Shown here piece after piece: positions 36,030 to 47,049 of a DNA stretch of 64,000 nt. A model generated the notes under the pieces. The model made no database searches, was not told the DNA's origin, and saw nothing but the letters and a program-made list of their open reading frames with translations. Both the position numbers and the translations under genes were made by a program. The DNA is from Isoetes taiwanensis (lineage: Eukaryota > Streptophyta > Lycopodiopsida > Isoetales > Isoetaceae), in the NCBI GenBank assembly GCA_021234155.1, contig JAJEKV010000028.1, positions 8,166,875 to 8,230,874 on the forward strand, read 5' to 3'. The stretch's first letter is position 1; each line of letters opens with the position of its first letter.

Positions 36030-36066
36030 GATGCATTTTGGTGACATCGCCTAGAGGGGAAAACCG
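36030..36066. repeat. Conserved motif ATCGCCTAGAGGGGAAAACC, copy 2
   Basis: GCATTTTGGTGAC followed by ATCGCCTAGAGGGGAAAACC and GC. Same orientation as copy 1 at 17735. Confidence 0.6.
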
Positions 36067-36547
36067 CTGATCAAAAGAGAACTTCCATGTCAAAGCCTAG
36101 GTGACGAGACAGATATCAAGTCAAGATTAAGTAATAAAAGGAAGCATGGTGTCAACAATAGGTAAGGTGGATCTAAAAGAAAGAAAAGAAGAGTTAAATA
36201 CATAAGGAAAAGGGAATAAAGACAACAATTCATCAAGATTAAAAATGCTAAAAAGTCAACACTAGGCTTAGGTGCTACCAATATAAGTTCCGAAAGCAAA
36301 ACCAAGTTTGAGGTGTGTTATAAGCATAGTAATTATAAATAAATCTATGAAAGACTATTTAAGGCTACTGATAGTAAAACCAACTAGTATCAACTAGTAT
36401 AAACCAACAATAGTAAGAAACACACTAAACGCGATGGTGTCGCCATATGTGGGTGGAAAATATCATCGCTACTAGAAAAAACGTGATAAACCAATAAAAC
36501 ACAATATCCAAGTTGGTAATAAACGTCCATGGCGCAAACATAAGGTA

Positions 36548-36685
36548 TTACGTAGAAAAATATATTCAAAAAAAGAATAGAAATAAATGTATTCAAAAGA
36601 AAAGGAAAAATAGAAATAAATATACTCAAAAAGAAAAACATATTCGAAAGGAAATAGAAACTAATGTACCTAAAAGAAAACAAAC
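36548..36685. repeat. Degenerate A-rich tandem repeat, about 35-bp unit
   Basis: Units resembling AATAGAAATAAATGTATTCA followed by AAAAGAAAA recur about four times. A plus frame here (36513-36938) translates as a Lys/Asn/Gln-rich repeat and is not considered a gene. Confidence 0.65.
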
Positions 36686-36807
36686 TATGTCAACACATGA
36701 ATTTGAACCCGTCAAGAACAAGTTAAAGAGCATGGCCTACAACTCACTATTACCCATAAGTATTAATGATAGACAAATTTACGCTCAATATGTTGTTCGA
36801 GTAGCTG

Positions 36808-36920
36808 AGATGCAAAGAAGCATGCATTACGTCGCATTAAAGAAGTGGAGCATGAAAGAAGCATGCATGCAAAGAAGTTTTTACATGCAAGAAGCATGCA
36901 TGCAAAGAAGCATGCAACTG
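36808..36920. repeat. Cluster of AGAAGCATGCATGCAAAGAAG-like units
   Basis: At least four units built from GAAGCATGCATGCAAAGAAG or parts of it lie within about 110 bp. CATGCATG is self-complementary. CATGCA is also the core of the plant RY/Sph seed-expression element, so the cluster could attract B3-type factors; that role is inference only. Confidence 0.7.
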
Positions 36921-37939
36921 AAAACAAGGAAAGACTAATTCAGAAAATATAACTAAGAGAGAACGTAAGGTGAATTGATGGCGATGGATGTGTTTAAGAG
37001 GAAGAAGTTTGATGCCGTGAATCACCACCAAGACAAACGGGATACAAATCCGAGAAAAACGGAAAGCATGAAAAACAGGCCTACAAGCCAAGACATAGCT
37101 ATATTGGTTACCACATAGAAAGAAGGAGATGATGATCTGATCAAAGCATAAGGAGATAACGAATTTTGACGGGTTTAGATCTCACATTGATAAACCCGTG
37201 TCAAATTTAGAGAAAACATACAACCCTAATTGAACAATGATAAAGAATGAAAAGCCCTACAATAACTTAATATGAATGATGCTGCGATGCAATCAAAACA
37301 GTTATAGAATTAAGAAGCAAAGAAGCTTATGCTTGACACAACCATGGAAGTAGTTTCAATAATTGTTAACTAAAGATCTCGCATAAAAACATGTTAGAGG
37401 ATCTAAAAAAATTAAGAAGCAATGTTTGTCTCGTGAGAAAAGAATGAACTCAAAAGCTTAGGTGCTACCAGTGTAAGCACCTGAAAGCAAATTCACAAGA
37501 CGGAAGCACCCCACCCAATCTAAGAATAATAGATTATTTTTATCTTTTCTACAACCCGTTGAAGCTGAAATTTTGTTTTCTTAGGCCAAAATATAAACGC
37601 TGCTTCAGAAAAAATATCAAAAATATTTTGAAAACACTTTACAAAATACAAAGAAAATAATTTCAAAAGCACCCCATCAAGAACAAATGTCACTGACAGG
37701 TGTAAAATTGTCCCCTTAACAACGCTTAGGAGCCACCTACCACACCAAGAGAAACATCGAGCCATAACGAAAAGCACATTGCCATGCAACTAACATGGCA
37801 ACTTCCAATGAACAAGAGGAATGAAAGTGGAACCCAGACTTCAAAAAAACCCATGGTATAGACGCCATAATGGAGAAAGAGCCCAAGAGGGGTGTCATTG
37901 GCCCGGGCCCTCTTCCTCAAGCATTCTCATACCGTGATA

Positions 37940-38260
37940 AGGTGTAATTACATGTTAGCATACGCATCATTTTGCATACGATATACCACTCAAAGGATTC
38001 ATCCATCAACACTCATCAACATCATCATAAACATATATATAATGCATCAAAACAATGGGCCGACCGACGATCATGGGCCACGCCTAGCAAAGCAGCATTC
38101 CGAATTATGGTAAGCAATGAGCTTGATCGGGTATAGAACATGGGCTAGGTAGCCCACTCCATCCATCCCCCGCAAATATTCTTGCAATAGCTCTACTCTG
38201 GATTGTAGCTTTCGCATGTAATCCCATGGAATCACCATATGAAACTACTCCAAGTTGCAT
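37940..38260. repeat. Dispersed repeat, copy B (partner at 10.0 kb)
   Basis: The same ordered blocks as in copy A: ACATGTTA, GATATACCA-like, GGGCTAGGTAG with CCATCCATCC, GGATTGTAGC and ATGGAATCACC with GAAACTACTCC. Orientation is the same. The 27.9-kb separation is too large for a simple LTR pair. Confidence 0.6.
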
Positions 38261-39040
38261 CACCCTTAGTTCGATAAGGCAGAACTGTGGATAACCTTTC
38301 CAGAGCAATAATGACAATACATGTTTGAAAATTACCGACTTAACCTCCTAAACAACAAATGGTGCCCGCCGGAAGATCCTAACTCAGAAGTATCAATTTC
38401 TATACGTCCGCCACGTATGGTGGATCAACAATGCTTCCTAACTAACTATAAAGACCTCGTGAGTCGCGACTCGACAGTGGTCCTACATCGAGCATTTATC
38501 CCCGCTTGTCTCAAGGGCCAATTGTGATGGCGTTCACTTCTGGGCTCTACTATGGCATATGGCCCAATTTATGGGGAATTCACGGGAATCAAATCCATAC
38601 ATTTATTTCTGCCTTCTCGGTTCTATCCCTCCCCTGCATATATGTGGGTGCAGAATTCAAAACAAAAATCACTACAGCATAATTAGAGAATCAACACAAT
38701 ACTTTAACATAGTCAAAGCTACGGAGTATGTATTACTTTTTGTACCTGCGACACTTGGTAAATGTTGTTATTTTTAAAATTCTCTTTCTTTATTTTTATA
38801 TTTTGCCTAAACGATTAATGTTACATGGTGAAATTTCCACGTACCGCCCCAACTGCATAATACACCAAAAAAGGAGATAAAAAGAAATTACCTTTCAGCA
38901 CCGGTGCTTACGGGCGCTTGGTCGGTGCAAAACACCATCTCCGCCGCCGTATTCATCATCTAATGCGCGCCGCACATTGCAATCCTCGCCTTTAATTCGC
39001 CTTCCGCTTGTTTCTGAACTGCTCACACTTGCTTTCACCT
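38261..39040. other. No gene identified
   Basis: Should hold the reverse transcriptase of the second Ty3/Gypsy element if that copy were complete. No FVKKKDG, MPFGL or YxDD motif is readable, so the region seems deleted or replaced. Confidence 0.35.
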
Positions 39041-39049
39041 TCAAGAATC

Positions 39050-40760
39050 ATGAATAAGGACAAACCTATCCCGCTGGCTGCCAGGAAACCTCAATCATGC
39101 GGAAGTAAAACACTACTCTACCACCGAACGCGGAAGCTCGGTCTAATATTTTCCGTGGTTCATCGCTTTTGACACTATCTCCCGTGCGTAGCCAACCGTT
39201 TTGTTGATCATCGCTCTTTCTATATTTGATCAACAAACTACTACCTTAATCGCGATGGCATGTCGGTCCTCATTTTACAGAAGTTTGCTCCTTTTGAGGA
39301 TCGCCCACAAACCTCGAAAGCCTTGAGATATTGTACCTCACCATCTCCTCAACGACCACGGACATCCCGCTTTGGTGTTTTAGATACTTTTCTCCGGCTG
39401 TCAAATCTCTTTCTCTCTCGGGTCATGCCCATGCCTCATTGGTTCCACGAATTATCAAAAATACTTGTTATCGTGCATTTTTCCTCCCCGCGATATCACG
39501 CTCTCTTGGAGAGAATTGCGCTATGAAGATAACACCTTCAGAAGACCGACTATACCATAGTTGCCGTAACATCTTTATAAACGGAAAAGGATTTGATTCT
39601 CAGACCGACAGCGCTCTTCCTCATGAAATTCCAAATATTCCTTTGTCGCGCGATAAAGGCTTAGGATAGTCATCCCTGCGTGATAGCACAACGAAAAACT
39701 TTCGGGCGCTACTTCATTACCACCGATGAAGATTACCAATGGTAATCGCATTCTATTACCGTCGGGCGAGTCACCGACCCATCTAATTCGCGGACGCTTC
39801 TACCTAATCCTGGCCGCCTCTTCAATAAATTGGGTATGGACTTTGTCTATCCTGTAATCCGCACCACAGTCACTACCTCGTATTCGCTATAGTCTTGTCT
39901 TTACGGATTATGCCACCGCGTGTCAGTTTAAAAGCGCCTCGGCCAGACAACACCGGGCCAACACGGCAAGTGCTCTACACGCAAGATATCATCACCCACT
40001 TTGGCCTCAGAACAATTGTTAATATCTAAACAAATGATTATTCAAGCACCTTCCCACTAGACATAAGATATTGAAGCAAATCCTAGCATTATATGGAAGG
40101 AAACTGCTATTCTCAACCTATTCAATATAGCTCCGAGCTCGCATAGTCAAGATGTGATCGAGAAGTTGGTTGCCTAACTGGGATTTCTAGGTTCAACTCG
40201 GTAGGTATAGACTTTATATATATTCTTTAGTTGAAAAGGATTTTCATAAAACTTGTAGAGTTCAAGATTCTTCTTTGCTCCGCTCTTCATTCACTTATGC
40301 AAACCTTTTACGCGACTTATAATATTTTGCATTTTCTTTAAATGAAGTGTGTGTCATATGTTTATCAACAATATCGAGATCTACATCTATGTTTTGAAGC
40401 TTCAGACTATGTGTAGCATGTGAATCCAACTATGTAATTATGGGAGGACATGGGTATTTAATGCAAATTTAGCCGAGGAATTAAATCAAATTGGAAATTA
40501 TTAGTGGATCTAATTGCGTTAGGAATCAAAGAATATTTATGGGCGGCCTTGGTCACCGGCAAATTATTGAAGATTTGGAAAGACCCTATGGTCGTGATTT
40601 TATATTTGGTCATAAGGATTCAAACACCTTTAGTGATGTTTCAAGGATAAGCCTTTAAAATGTCGTACATATATTCACTAACGCCTTTGAGCTCACAACT
40701 CTTCATTTTGTGCCAACTATGTAAACCTTCACTTACTTTCAGCCTCTTTAATCCACCATA
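39050..40760 (+). pseudogene. Second Ty3/Gypsy pol remnant (RNase H-integrase)
   Basis: Near 39089-39150 the plus strand reads LNHAEVKHYSTTER in one frame, the RNase H block of plant Ty3/Gypsy elements. FVDHRSL follows near 39200-39222, the catalytic DH region. Integrase follows in normal order: GMDFV near 39836, a TDYAT-like block at about 39905, and VLYTQDIITHFGLRTIVN uninterrupted at 39970-40023. Near 40686-40728 FELTTLHFVPTM matches the FELVYG..A..P.E region close to the integrase C-terminus. Many frameshifts separate the blocks. YSTTER and the integrase wording differ from the 30-kb element, so this is a different lineage. No LTRs could be paired. Confidence 0.75.
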
Positions 40761-42285
40761 TCTCATATCTCACCACATGGCGTACGCAACCACCGTGCAA
40801 TTTTACTCTCTCTTTTGATATTTCTACCCCTGCGGATTCCGACGATCGTGATGTTTCTTTTACTCTTCTTCTCAAGTGTTCTCGCGTGATCGATCAAGTC
40901 GCATTTTATATTAGCGTTTTACTTCCGATTCCTTGATTGTCAACTGTGGCTCCTCGCTTTGGGTCGCTCGGGGTTTCCAATCGTGAATGGTAGCACATTC
41001 CCTTATACTTTCAGAGATACCCACTTGTTTCAATTCCTATGATCTTCATCATGTTCTCTCATGATTTTGTAAACGTGATGAGCCACGGCCCGAAAGATAT
41101 AAGGGCGCGTATGACATTACGATCGGTGATGCTATGTGGAGCTGAAACTCATCATCGTTGAGCTGTGAAGTTGACATTGGATAATAACGTTCTTGCGCAC
41201 ATATCTAGAGTGTGGCTGCGGTTATACAATCCCTAATGGATGCGGCAACATAATGGTGAATGATGTCCTAGCACTTGCATATCGGGCAAGCCTAACTCCT
41301 CACGGTTATGTATTATGTATTGCATCCTTAACAGCGTAATTGCGGCCCGCCCGCACTGGGGACCACATGTTGATGTATTAGCCTGGCACTAGATACATGA
41401 GGGGCCATGACCATTGCTATGGTTGCAAGGCTCTTTGTCTCTACAATCTCGCATTCTTTGGAGCAACTTTGGGTAATAGAAATATTTTGGATGCAATGGT
41501 GTAAAGAAGTCAATGGTGATAGAGGCACCCGATGACCTCGCGGGACACGCCATGGTTATGCTAATCCGATAACTTGCTCCGGACAATTAAATATGAGAAT
41601 TCATTAGTGGCCATTGAACCGCTACTCTTCGCATCCAAGAAAGCCGATTTGACATAATTGATGGCAGAGACTCACCGTAGGACTGAGGTGGTACGCCAAA
41701 TGGTATGCGGCACTAGATGCGAGTCTCGAAAGTGATCGCCTCGAAAGGCGCGCCACGAGGCCCCTACCAGAGAAGCAATGCTCTCGCCATCAATTATGGA
41801 CGAATACACATCCGTGCCATGATTACCAATGTAAACAGAGAGCTTCCAGAGTAGAAATTTTGTTGTTTGAGATGGGTCTAACTGCTGGGTGATAACACCT
41901 CAACGCTTCCATTCCATAAATTTTTCTTCTAATCTCCGCTTTGTCAGTTGTTTGTTCCCCCTAAGCTCTTCCTTCATGGCTATGGCGCAACCGGCCGCAA
42001 TGCTGCTCAAACTCCTCGCCTTCCGACCGCCAAATGACTCGGGTTCCAGTTGAAGCCATAGCCATCACCCGGCCGATGCTTTGCTAAGAGAAGAATGGGT
42101 CATGGCGGGCTTCTATCGAAAGGAAGCATGAGAGAATATATGGAGCGGCTAAGAGCTAACAAAGAATTACGCCTATAATTTTAACCTAAAATATTTGTAA
42201 TCATGGCCCGTGTGTATCACATTTTGTTTCTTTGCCAAATTTATGGCAAACTCTAACATAGGACTTCACAAGACTTTTAGTTATT
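40761..42285. other. No gene identified
   Basis: Probably the 3' remainder of the second Ty3 element. No recognisable domain. Two overlapping minus frames at 41328-41586 look like chance. Confidence 0.35.
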
Positions 42286-42289
42286 TTTT

Positions 42290-42970
42290 GGGAAAAACTA
42301 ACAAAACATTCCCCTATGAGTTTATGAAATTACCAAATGCCCCCTCGCAAAATAAATACATGTATAAATAAACATACGTAAACAAATTTCGACACTGCTT
42401 CTATAATTAAACTTAATTACCAAAATGCCCTACATACTTTATTCTACTCAATCTTGTACTAAATGCCTCAAGAATGGAAGTTTAAATTCAACAAAGAAAT
42501 TACGTAGGTTACAACCATCACAGAATTGAGCCCTACAACTCGCTGCATTGTACTTCTTCCATTACACCTTCCATAAAGATATTCCTCTCTAAGTACATCT
42601 TCTCCGCGGCGCATGTGCTTGAAATGGTGGTAACACACCTAATAGCATCATCCCGCTAAAACCACAAGAAATATTGGCTCCTCAGATGTCACAAGAAGGT
42701 CAAGCAGAAGTATTTTGGTAATTAAGTTTGATGTATAAGGCACTTTGATAATTAAATTTATGTAGATTGGATCAAAATTGCAATGTAATGCTATTTTGAT
42801 AATTAAGTTTGATGTATATGGGTATTTTAGTAATTAAGTTTGGTGTCTAAGGGCAAATTGATAATTTATTTGTATATTTATTCGAGTTAGGGCATTTTAG
42901 TAATTTTAAACTCATAAGGGCATTTTGGTAATTACATAAACCTCATAAGGCTATTTTGGTAGTTTTCCTC
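42290..42970. repeat. Inverted-repeat block built on GGGCATTTTGGTAATT
   Basis: The right arm (42710-42970) has five or more imperfect copies of GGCATTTTGGTAATTAAGTT with spacers such as TGATGTAT. The left arm (42300-42435) carries the reverse complements, for example CTTAATTACCAAAATGCCC at about 42412 and GAGTTTATGAAATTACC at about 42319. About 270 bp of unrelated sequence separates the arms. A non-autonomous DNA element or a fold-back repeat are both possible. Confidence 0.7.
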
Positions 42971-45823
42971 TATTTTTTATAATACTAAGTTTCTTTTGAT
43001 AAATGACTCAATTAAGTTTATCACATAAATACTTAATACCAATAGCCACTTAATTAATTTTGTATGCTTTTTAAAACTAATCCAGGAGATTTCAAACCCA
43101 AGTAGCTTGTGGATTGTTTGGAAATTCTCAGCCTCAAAGAAATTTATAAAGTCACTTCCGAAGCACCTACAAATTTTTACCAATCAAGTCATCTAGCGTC
43201 AATTTTAGCATAGGTACATTCTGCGGCATGCTTATAAACTGGTCCAGATTTCGTTTATCGCACCATCTGCAGCCGTTCAATAATCTCAGCACATTATTTC
43301 ATAACATTTCGAAACCATAATATTCAGAAACTCACCATCTGCCATGCGATGCAGTCATACTTGGGTGGCAGTGCTTTCCACTTTGCCTGTAGCATCCTTC
43401 ATATGTGACTTCTATCAGATGCCTTGAGGAATTGTGAAGCGGCAACCACGCTGAAAAGCCTCAAAAAGGAACTAAACAATATAAAATGTTCACATGGAAC
43501 ATACTTTATAAAGACTGCCACATTCCTTCCTAACTCGGACATATCACATATAAGTCCTTCGCTACATGCAAGACATATAGTACAAATTCCAAAACGACAC
43601 CGCGCTAGCATGTACTCAGTAAGACATTGCAACAATTACCTGAAGTATTGCACACTAGCACACCGTAGACACTTCTAGATGTCGCCAAGTGAATACAGTA
43701 TAATAGTGATTTACTAAGGATCAAAAGAGAGATCTAAAGTAGCGTCTGCCTCGGTGATGAAGATGCAACAAATAGACACTAACGTTTTAGTCTATTTGTA
43801 ATTGGGATATTCAGCCAAAAGGCTGAACATGATGCCCTTCAATTTTGCATCAGTGAGAAAAAAAGGAAGAGATCCCATTGATTACCTCACAAACCCTTTT
43901 TGTCTCTGAACATGCCAAAGAACTAATAAACATTTGTACAATAATAATCACAGGAATCCTAAGAATTTATAAGAATTCACTTTTGTACCTTTTAAAATGT
44001 GGATTTTAACTAACCCAGGCCGGAGTGCTTCATTTAATGGTCAAGCATTGTTGACATGGCAGCGCGGTTGCTCCATCCCGACACATAAGCATTGCCATCT
44101 GTCGCTTACAAAGGAGGAGGCAATCCATGTTACCAAAAGTCTTGCATAATTTAATATGACTATAGGTATGTTTCAGGTGTTGTGCACTGTCTTACAACAT
44201 GATGATTTCACAAATGGGGAGTTCTCCAACTTATACTAATTTTTAATACAACTTAAAGAGGTGCTAACGTGATTTTAAAGATATCACTTTACCTGACACA
44301 AATAACGTGGTAATCCCACATAAACCATCCAGTTCCGAGAGCTACTTAATTATCACCATATTGGAATCTGCAGAAAAGGGAAAAAGGTACGCAATTTGTT
44401 ATGAAAGAGCCATATTTTTCCATTCTAATTGATTCCCTTTTATTACTTAGTCAGACATTGTGATAATAGTAGTAGATATTCAATGTTTCTTCCTAATGTA
44501 AACATCACCATCGTTACCTCCCAGACATGGTGCTTTGACTCATTGTTATTCAGAAACTCTTTTCAGTCACTTTTTAAGAGCTTCCACCTTTTCATTTATA
44601 AAACCATTAGACATAATGATTCTACACAGTTCTGGGACCTTTTACACATTCCTTATTATCTGTCATGGCTACATGTCACCATCCAAATTCTTGAGTTATC
44701 ATCTAGGTGAAGAGGCAACTAAATTCCTAGCTATAAGATTTTTTCTTCTTAAGGAAGCGCAGATTTTATGAAAATGAGAATATACCTTCCGTAGTAGTTA
44801 GAGATGCAAACTAATAAAATAACCAATACCATCAGACTCAGCCAGAGCTCCCATGTATCAAGGTTTTACAAAGCATATAGACATTTTCTTCTCGGCTGCA
44901 AGAGACCAAATTAGCATTACTACAGAAATTCCTAACATTTCAAACCGCCAAACGTTGATTACCAGTAACATGAAGCATATTTGAAACTGCGCCTATCGAA
45001 AGCAGGAGGGCCTGCCTCGTTACTGTCTGCCTGCTTGTTCTGTTCTATCGCCATGTCTGGGATCATAGTTGTTTGTTAGCAGTTATCGTTAGGCTAACGC
45101 TAACGCCAAAATAACGGTAACTAGTCATCCAGGAAGTTGATAACGCGGTTATTTTTGGCCAAAAAAATTGATCAGATTTTAAATAATTTCAAACATGATC
45201 CTGGCTAATTTTTGATCATGCTGAATCCATGCACCGAATTTGAAAAATGCCTTTATCTAACCTGCTGAATAATCGAATGTCACTTTAAACCTTGATTAAT
45301 ATGCTTTTTTCCTTCAAGAGATTCCTGCAACAAGTTGTTACATCTACATACATTCATAATAATAAATTCCAACAAATAAGCATCACCAAAATGTACTAAA
45401 ACCCTAGGGAACATTATAATATTATGCAATTTGTCTTGACTGTGAAGTCATAGTTTTATCACATTTAAACAACAACCTGAAATACAAAAACTTAAAATAT
45501 AAAGCATCCAATGTCATTATCTTCTCCAAACTAAGAAACTTCAAATTGTGTTTTCCTGCAAGCACATAAGCTGAATCTACAATGAAGCATACACAAAAAC
45601 AAATTGGAATCTAAATTCAAAACATTACCATAATATTCTTCCTAAGAACACAAGAACACTCCTTGGTAATAATCCAGCCAGAAAGAAACTAAGGCATGGA
45701 GGGCTGCAGATTCTAAGTTAGCTTTCGACATGGCTTCTTTGTCTCAGAGAATAGGAACAGAGAATTAAAATACAGAGAAATTAGATGAATGGTTACAAGG
45801 GCTTCTGCCAGGGCTAATGACAG
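42971..45823. other. No gene identified; intron or intergenic-like
   Basis: AT-rich sequence with short open frames (43424-43678 plus, 44429-44771 plus) and no motif. It could be upstream or intronic to the exons at 45.8 kb. A motif with TAACGCTAACGCC near 45097 relates to 59.16 kb. Confidence 0.4.
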
Positions 45824-46375
45824 CAAAAGGAAGCTGTAGAACAGGAAAAGAAATTAGCAAACAAGGTGGAGTCTAAGGAGGAGGAACAGGCTGTTGCTGT
45901 GCAGACTTCACAGACCAACATCAACGAGGATTTGGGAAATGGAGGATCAGAGGAAACCCTAATAAAGCTTGGCATGGATCTATTGAAAATGCAAAAAGAC
46001 ATACCTGTTAGATCAGAGCAGCCCGTGGCGAAACTGGCAGACCAAAATCGGCCCCTGCTACTCCATAAATGGTCAGTTTTGGTTCTCTTTTGCCTGGTCT
46101 GCAAACAGAGAGCGGCATGCACTCAGAGGCAAATAGGGCTTTAGGTTTGATTTTAGCATATTTGATTCGTTCAAAACTCTGATTTTATTTTTTTTTTAGC
46201 ACGTTGTATTGTAAACGCAAGTGGACACCTTTGAAGCAATTTCAGAGTGTCCACGCTGCAGGTGCGACTTTTGTGGAGGTGGCTGTCAAGCTTCCGCTGC
46301 TCGATTTTGAACGGCCGCGGAACGGCACCCGCGATGTCTACAAGGAAACTCACCCAATTCCAGAGGCCGATTTTG
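45824..46375 (+). CDS. Two-exon candidate gene fragment, unknown family
   Basis: Exon 1 (45824-46071) follows an AATGACAG acceptor and is open for 82 codons. It starts QKEAVEQEKKLANKVESKEE, an acidic, Lys/Gln-rich, coiled-coil-like texture, and ends near NRPLLLHK. A donor ATG|GTCAGT and an acceptor with a long T tract (TTTTTTTTAG at 46199) bound a 128-bp intron. Splicing them keeps the frame. Exon 2 (46200-46375) reads CTLYCKRKWTPLKQFQSVHA and then includes VEVAVKLPLLDFERPRNG, up to a TTTTG|GTAAAG donor. Both ends continue into undetected exons. I do not recognise the protein. The match of splice sites, phase and protein-like texture is the evidence; a recent pseudogene is possible. Confidence 0.5.
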
Positions 46376-46639
46376 GTAAAGCATCAAACCCTATGTACTT
46401 TTCGGCATTTAGATTCTGTTCTTTTGGTTAGAGGACGTGCAAATCCTCAAATCATTCCGCTTTTCTGCACACAGCTTGTTTCAAAACACTACTGTCAGAC
46501 CGGCTCGAATGCATTTCAAGCAACCATTTCCGTACTACTTCCCATGAGGCAAGGTGAAGATTCATCAAGAAGAATTCATTTTCGAATCGTGAAGATTCAT
46601 CAAGAATAATTCTACATTTCGAATCAAGAGCTTATCAAG

Positions 46640-47045
46640 GTGTTTTTTATATCTACTCTATATAATGTTTCTTATGTTTGTCGCCAGCGCCATCCCACCC
46701 ACCGCCCCAGATCCGACACCTACCACGGCTTTGGGACTTATCCCACTCGTGATGGTTTGGGAGTTTATATAATCCAGATAGACGCCGATCCTACAAGTAC
46801 CGTAAGCCGATTGATCCCGGATCAATACCGAGATCCCACGCGCTTTCACGCATTTCTAGATATATCCTACATGATCCCCATTTGGCCCAGATTGATCACA
46901 ATCCTCGGCCCAGATCCCGGCTCTACGCATGCCAGTTCTGGTATTTCAACAAATTTTAAGGAAAGGCTTTTAATTTTCATGCTGGGGATCTGAACCTCGG
47001 TCACAACTCCAACCCCCATTCTAACCACTAGACCAAACATTAATT
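46640..47045 (-). mobile_element. tRNA-derived SINE candidate
   Basis: On the minus strand starting near 47040 the sequence reads TGGTCTAGTGG, a Pol III A box. After 28 bases it reads GGTTCAGATCC, a B box. The stretch between and after (GTGACCGAGG, CCCCAGC) resembles the 3' half of a tRNA of the Asp/Glu type, but there is no acceptor-stem pairing. Non-tRNA sequence follows down to about 46650, as in a SINE body. The 3' end and target-site duplications were not located. A lone tRNA pseudogene is the alternative. Confidence 0.55.
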
Positions 47046-47049
47046 CTAT

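Larger units (their letters stand above)
35870..37895. repeat. A-rich region with shuffled short direct repeats
   Basis: Two motifs occur twice each but in a different order. CCATGG plus AGACGCCA, ATAATGGAGAAAGAGCCCAA is at 35936-35973 and 37851-37887. CTTAGGTGCTACCA plus TAAG and GAAAGCAAA is at about 36263-36298 and 37458-37492. The CGCCTAGAGGGG motif lies between the first pair (36046). No gene is identified. Copied and rearranged non-coding parts of one element family would explain the pattern. Confidence 0.65.

Noticed and set aside
36513-36938. 141-codon plus-strand Lys/Asn/Gln/Met-rich open frame
   Set aside because: It is a translation of two adjacent tandem repeat arrays.
46985-47040. 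Functional tRNA gene on the minus strand
   Set aside because: A and B boxes are present, but the acceptor-stem ends do not pair and no clear anticodon arm is formed.
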